9,795 nucleotides of DNA, taken from assembly GCA_012515695.1 (NCBI GenBank), contig JAAYXX010000161.1, forward strand, positions 1 to 9,795, read 5' to 3'. This document shows positions 7,301 to 9,795 of this stretch, one piece after another. The translations under genes were made by a program, and so were the position numbers. The notes beneath the pieces are model-generated. The model was not told the origin of the DNA. It was given only the letters and a program-made list of their open reading frames with translations, and ran no database searches. This stretch comes from Chloroflexota bacterium (lineage in GTDB: Bacteria; Chloroflexota; Anaerolineae; UBA1429). How positions within the stretch are numbered: position 1 is the stretch's first letter; every line of letters starts with the position of its first letter.

Positions 7301-7445
7301 GCACCGCACAGCCAGAACACGCCCGGGGCTGGCCTCGCCCCTGAGGCCAGAGTTACCGCTCCTGGCTGGCGATAGCATACAGGAGACGGGCCGGTTTGGC
7401 GTGCAGTTTGTTCTCCGGCTTCGTATAAAGGAGGCTGCCCCATGA
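4332..7445 (+). CDS. PilN-like membrane protein fused to six PPC-like repeats
   Basis: The 1037-residue product has a cytoplasmic N-terminus, one span (about 22-48), a helical coiled-coil stretch (50-105), and a compact domain (about 107-171) that resembles the PilN/fimbrial assembly fold: a Trp-led helix (RDWQSAFGAIL), a strand pair (GELELTGLA) and a helix plus strand (YIQALDQSGQFAQVEI). PilN pairs with PilO in the type IV pilus alignment complex but is usually about 200 residues. After a Thr/Pro linker (172-195) come six repeats (198-328, 331-444, 446-559, 585-700, 704-818, 824-966) resembling bacterial pre-peptidase C-terminal (PPC) domains, with EPDD, DVDRVTF, GVDT and NDN signatures. A second Thr/Pro linker (560-583) splits them three and three; a basic tail ends the protein. 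No protease domain is seen. The ATG 4332 start is forced by a stop at 4308-4310; its ribosome site is poor. PilN assignment moderate, repeats strong. Confidence 0.88.
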   Translation: MQQPEPFDLNTPPTGHAPRIKSPILVLIWTVSAILFALVLTTSIATYVNRTRIQELAAPLHQAESTLQALRTPPPDVQALNDELAQTANTLHVLQAAQPTIGAARRDWQSAFGAILAHDQSRIHLTHLIQTGGELELTGLAQTQEDALSYIQALDQSGQFAQVEIQAMQELATPADPRTPTSSTPQPTATATTAPYDRYEVDDFLPSPIALDELQWHNLNPIHDVDQVVFQGKAGRRYCIQAQPQAAGVDTFLEVSVGGGAWLRNDNCQPNDPALLACECPAGTGTAGPASLIEVQIPSDSDQEVRVKVSSRGPYAPDKWYTLLVQEASGDAWEPDDLDPAAITPGETQARIFHPNRDVDRVTFPIRAGRAYEVRTSNLSPGVDTFLSVFANNQVHENDNVRAGDYSSRVLFQASSDGAAWVTVTNRGQFGPAMGYNLHVQELAGDSYEPDDKLPKPIRLWEHQSHTFFPSQDVDWVEFDIQAGHVYEIKTYDLADGVDTVLTVLAHGQTHQNDNVSSGDRSSRVVFTAIGDGRAGATITNLGEYGADKSYWLTLSELAVVPTATTPPSATPTRTATPTHTPGCSDAYEPDDHIARTINVGTQETHSFCPANDTDRMVFTARTGYAYDIETTDLAAGVDTVLTVQMGGATYTDDNRSAFDPSSHVYIQNTTGSDAPAYITVTNKGLFGSGRTYKLKVTESAAGDSHEPDDTTPASISLGTPQQRTFYPAGDVDRVTFVARAGHRYAIYTANLAPAVDTVLAVDMGATHLTNDDRAAGDRSSFVELLNESGSDANATVTITNKGPYAPDASYAVQVDDLGPLTGDAYEPDESTKRYITVGEVQRHTFYPNLDTDRVTLAVQAGRRYAVMTCGNGDLPAAAITTTVPFSPTDLQCSPLAGGVDTLLLVHGPITHCEPNGCQNDDALPGSPNSRVEFDAVSNGEVTITIFNDGPFGPTMEYYLRVHELGAATPTPAVALPASATEASVSGTPAHRTARTRPGLASPLRPELPLLAGDSIQETGRFGVQFVLRLRIKEAAP
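4923..7229 (+). repeat. Six tandem PPC-like beta-domain repeats
   Basis: The coding repeats span 4923-5315, 5322-5663, 5667-6008, 6084-6431, 6441-6785 and 6801-7229. Each runs from an EPDD-like entry through a D[VT]D.[VM].F strand, an AG..Y strand, a [GA]VDT turn and, in most copies, an ND[ND] or DDN turn, to a VTN.G.[FY]G strand and a closing Y.L.V..L strand. Usual length is about 114 residues. Repeats 1 and 6 are longer because of Cys-bearing insertions. They are diverged at the DNA level, so this is an old expansion rather than a fresh duplication. Confidence 0.85.
7427..7434 (+). promoter_or_regulatory. Strong Shine-Dalgarno for the PilO-like gene
   Basis: AAAGGAGG lies seven bases before ATG 7442, inside the last codons of the preceding gene. 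With the four-base ATGA overlap at 7442-7445 it indicates coupled translation of the PilN-like and PilO-like proteins, consistent with a fixed ratio. It is the best ribosome site in this unit and settles the start of the second gene. Confidence 0.85.
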
Positions 7446-8548
7446 GCGCGCCGCGCCAGGGTATCATCCACCGCCTGCGAGCGCAAGACCCACTACTATT
7501 GGTGGGCGCTGCCAGCCTGCTCGTGCTGGTGATTCTCGCAGCCATCACGCTACCCCTGTTCTTGCGAACCATACAGCAGCGAAAGAACATGGAGGCCAAT
7601 CTATCCAGCCTTCAGGAAACCATCGTACAGGCCAGGCGCACCCAGGCGGCCCAGCCCGCTATGCTGCAACAGCAGATAGCCGAGACGCAGGGCCAGATAC
7701 AGACGCTGCTCGCTGACTGGCCCACTACCGAACAGGCGTCCCAGGAGCTAACCCGCTATTACCAGCATGCCGACGAACTCGGCGTCCAACTGACGCGCAT
7801 GGAGGCATTGCCCGGCGACCCCGCTCCGGAAACAGCCCCGGTCTACCGGATGGACCGCTTTCTCATCGAGGCGCGTGGCGAGTTACCCGACCTGCTGCGG
7901 TTCATGGAGCACATCGGCAGCCACTCCTACACTACGTTTGTCCTGGACAAGCTCACCATCCAGCCGGATGGCCCGTCCGTCGCGCAGGCTGAACTCTTGC
8001 TCTTTGCCTCCGACCTGAGCGCCGGGGCCGAGCCGCCCATCATCCCATCGCTTGCGCCCACACCCGCGCCGTCAGCTACGGCCCTCACAGCCGACCAGCA
8101 GAGCGAGCTGTTGCACCTGCAAGTGCTCATTCAACAAAAAGCGCTGCAAGAGAACTGGGCCGCCGTCATCGAGCATGGCGAGCGCCTGTTGGGGCTATCG
8201 CCACAGCAGAAAAACGCCAGAGAACTCGTTTACCAGGCTCACATCCAGTTGGCCGAGGATTTGGTCAGGCGTGGGGAACACACAGAGGCCAGAGCGCACT
8301 ATGAGGCGGCCCTGCGTCTCGTCCCCGATGGCGAACAGGCGTTGCTCGGCCTGGCTAGCATGGACACCGCAGACGCCGCTACGCCGACGCCCCAGCCCGA
8401 TACATTGATCTACACCGTCAGGCGCGGCGATTCGCTCTCGGCAATCGCCAGCCGCTATAATATCTCTGTTCAAGACCTGATGGTCGCCAACAATATGCGT
8501 AACACGACCATCTACGTCGGCCAGCAACTTGTCATCCCGCTCCGATGA
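7442..8548 (+). CDS. PilO-like membrane protein with TPR segment and C-terminal LysM
   Basis: 368 residues. N-terminal basic segment, one span (about 18-41), a Gln-rich coiled coil (about 43-92), then a domain (about 95-192) like PilO: an ADWPTTEQ entry, a helix, a strand (YRMDRFLIEARG), the ELPDLLRFMEHI helix, and strands VLDKLTIQP and AQAELLLFA. PilO proteins form heterodimers with PilN in the pilus alignment complex and normally stop here, at roughly 200 residues. This one continues through a Pro/Ala linker (200-212), a TPR-like helical segment (about 216-308) and one complete LysM (about 323-367, YTVRRGDSLSAIASRY to GQQLVIPLR) that should bind peptidoglycan or a related glycan. The whole segment after the span would be outside the membrane. 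It overlaps the PilN-like gene by four bases, which strengthens both assignments. The LysM is certain; PilO homology is moderate, based on layout and neighbour. Confidence 0.9.
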   Translation: MSAPRQGIIHRLRAQDPLLLVGAASLLVLVILAAITLPLFLRTIQQRKNMEANLSSLQETIVQARRTQAAQPAMLQQQIAETQGQIQTLLADWPTTEQASQELTRYYQHADELGVQLTRMEALPGDPAPETAPVYRMDRFLIEARGELPDLLRFMEHIGSHSYTTFVLDKLTIQPDGPSVAQAELLLFASDLSAGAEPPIIPSLAPTPAPSATALTADQQSELLHLQVLIQQKALQENWAAVIEHGERLLGLSPQQKNARELVYQAHIQLAEDLVRRGEHTEARAHYEAALRLVPDGEQALLGLASMDTADAATPTPQPDTLIYTVRRGDSLSAIASRYNISVQDLMVANNMRNTTIYVGQQLVIPLR

Positions 8549-8564
8549 ACAGAAGGATTGTCAC

Positions 8565-9795
8565 ATGGTAACCCAACGCAAAAGTTCATCCATCATCGGC
8601 CGGCCCCGTCACACCGTGCTCCGGCTGCTATCCACCGTTGCCCTGCTCGGCCTGCTGTTGGGGCTGGCGGCGTCGCCTGCCACCGCCGCCCATACCCCGC
8701 CCACACCCAGCGGCCAGCAAGTCGCCCACGTTCCTGGCCCTGCGCAGACGCCGCCCCCTCCTCCCTTCGCTCCCCGGGCTGCCCTGCAACCCACAGTCCC
8801 CCCCACGCTCACGGAGCAAGAGACGCTGGAGGGATTGTACGCGCTCATGGAAATCGCCTGGAACACCATGAACTGGGAAGAGGCCATTCCTCTCATCGAG
8901 GAAATCAAACTAATTGACCCGAACTATCGGGATATTCAGGAACGCCACTACTTTGCCTATGTAAACCTGGGCTTTGAGCTATTGAGGAACAGCCAATGCA
9001 CCGAGGCCACACAGGCTTTTCGGGATGCCCTGGACCTGCGACCCGATGGCGAGCAGGCCATTAATGGGCTAGATTACGTAGCTCGCTATTGCGTCCCCCC
9101 CACACCAACAGGAACCATCACGGCCACGCCCACGTCGGGGCCTTCGCCCACGATCACGCTCGCGCCTACCCACACGCTGGAACCCAACATCACACCCACG
9201 CAGATCATCACCGAGCCAACTCAATATGTGGTGCAGTCTGGCGACACACTATTCAGCCTCTCCCGCCGCTTTAACACCACCGTCCAGGCCATCATGCAGG
9301 CTAATGGCATGATGACCACCTTCCTGCGCGCCGGGCAGACTATCTGGATTCCTGTGAGCGGCGAAACGCCTCCCGGCCCCATCGTGCACATCGTCCAGCC
9401 AGGCGAAACGCTGTTCAGCATCGCCCGCAAATACAACACGACGGTCTGGGCCATCATGGCAACCAACGGCCTCAGCAGCACCACTATTTCGGCCTACCGG
9501 GCGTTGTTCATCCCCTCAGCCATGCAGCCGGGGCCAATTATCCATGTCGTCATGCCGGGCGAAACGCTCTATACCATCGCCCAACGCTACAATACAACCG
9601 TCCCGCTCATCATGCTCGCTAACCGTATGACCACCTACAGCCTTTATGTCTACCAACAGCTTGTCATACCCCCCGAAGGCTGGACGGGGTGGCCGATCAG
9701 TTGGCCGGGTTCCGGCCCCACGGGGCCTGCGCCGGTCCAGTACTATACTGTCCAACGGGGCGACACGCTCTATAGCATCGCCCGCCGGTTTGGCA
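8565..9795 (+). CDS. Secreted TPR and multi-LysM protein (runs off the window)
   Basis: The gene is open from ATG 8565 to the window end (410 codons, no stop). AGAAGGA (8551-8557) lies seven bases ahead, and the gap to the PilO-like gene is 16 bases. The product has a basic start, a hydrophobic core (about 19-36) and an Ala-rich region near 40-42 suited to signal peptidase cleavage; a Pro-rich stretch (44-80); a TPR-like segment (about 85-172) containing MNWEEAIPLIEEIKLIDP and YRDIQ; a Thr/Pro linker (177-219); then LysM domains at 221-264, 275-318 and 327-370 and the start of a fourth at 393. LysM arrays bind glycan chains of the cell wall, so it is probably wall-associated. No catalytic domain is visible, though one could lie past the edge. 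Two Cys (145, 176) could form a disulfide. The TPR segment is clearly related to that of the PilO-like protein. Confidence 0.92.
   Translation, partial: MVTQRKSSSIIGRPRHTVLRLLSTVALLGLLLGLAASPATAAHTPPTPSGQQVAHVPGPAQTPPPPPFAPRAALQPTVPPTLTEQETLEGLYALMEIAWNTMNWEEAIPLIEEIKLIDPNYRDIQERHYFAYVNLGFELLRNSQCTEATQAFRDALDLRPDGEQAINGLDYVARYCVPPTPTGTITATPTSGPSPTITLAPTHTLEPNITPTQIITEPTQYVVQSGDTLFSLSRRFNTTVQAIMQANGMMTTFLRAGQTIWIPVSGETPPGPIVHIVQPGETLFSIARKYNTTVWAIMATNGLSSTTISAYRALFIPSAMQPGPIIHVVMPGETLYTIAQRYNTTVPLIMLANRMTTYSLYVYQQLVIPPEGWTGWPISWPGSGPTGPAPVQYYTVQRGDTLYSIARRFG
9225..9795 (+). repeat. LysM repeat array (three complete, one cut by the edge)
   Basis: The units lie at 9225-9356, 9387-9518, 9543-9674 and 9741 onward. 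Each has the GDTL or GETL turn, a S/T-I/L-A/S-R/Q-R/K-Y/F helix, an NTTV..IM..N second helix and a closing IP strand. Units 2 and 3 are similar at the DNA level (both carry GGCGAAACGCT and ATCGCCC), and their linkers each carry PGPI, which suggests duplication of a LysM-plus-linker unit. The linker before unit 4 is longer and rich in Trp, Gly and Pro. Confidence 0.88.

Noticed and set aside
4332..7445. Secreted peptidase, suggested by the pre-peptidase C-terminal repeats
   Set aside because: No catalytic domain of any peptidase family is visible. The N-terminus is a membrane anchor with a PilN-like domain instead.
8558..8917. A 119-codon + strand frame at the start of the last gene
   Set aside because: It is rich in His, Pro and Arg and is out of frame with the signal peptide, TPR and LysM reading from ATG 8565, which stays open to the window end.

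Overview
The window reads as a piece of GC-rich bacterial chromosome, most probably from the phylum Chloroflexota (Anaerolineae/Chloroflexia-like). This is inferred from protein style: Thr/Pro linkers joining extracellular modules, tandem PPC-like repeats, several LysM domains in one secreted protein, and a large HEAT-repeat membrane protein. No rRNA or other taxonomic marker is present, so the assignment is an inference. Every convincing gene lies on the + strand, and the window holds no tRNA, rRNA, CRISPR array or insertion sequence.

Layout. Positions 1-73 may hold the last codons of an upstream gene. A sigma70-like promoter (101-129) precedes a first unit: a prohibitin-type SPFH membrane protein (265-1143), a divergent dUTPase-superfamily protein (1160-1576), and a two-span membrane protein with TPR-like and HEAT repeats (1615-3366). 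A second promoter with perfect consensus hexamers (TTGACA-N16-TATAAT, 3347-3374) begins inside the last codons of that gene and drives an OmpR-type response regulator (3409-4107) that has no kinase beside it. A 224-base gap (4108-4331) contains a hairpin and a third, extended -10 promoter.

The third promoter leads into the most interesting unit: a 1037-residue protein with a PilN-like head and six PPC-like repeats (4332-7445), then a PilO-like protein extended by a TPR segment and a LysM domain (7442-8548), then a secreted TPR plus multi-LysM protein that runs off the window (8565 onward). The first two overlap by four bases (ATGA), and a strong Shine-Dalgarno lies ahead of the second.

How they may work together. 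PilN and PilO are normally small inner-membrane partners that align the type IV pilus machine. Here both keep the membrane span and the partner-like domain but carry long outside extensions: beta-rich repeats on one and a peptidoglycan-binding LysM on the other. A third LysM protein shares its TPR module with the PilO-like protein. My reading is an envelope-spanning, cell-wall-anchored complex derived from the PilN/PilO pair. A tetratricopeptide-like motif (W..A......I....P.YRD) is shared by the HEAT protein and the final LysM protein, which ties the first unit loosely to the third. Function beyond this is inference.
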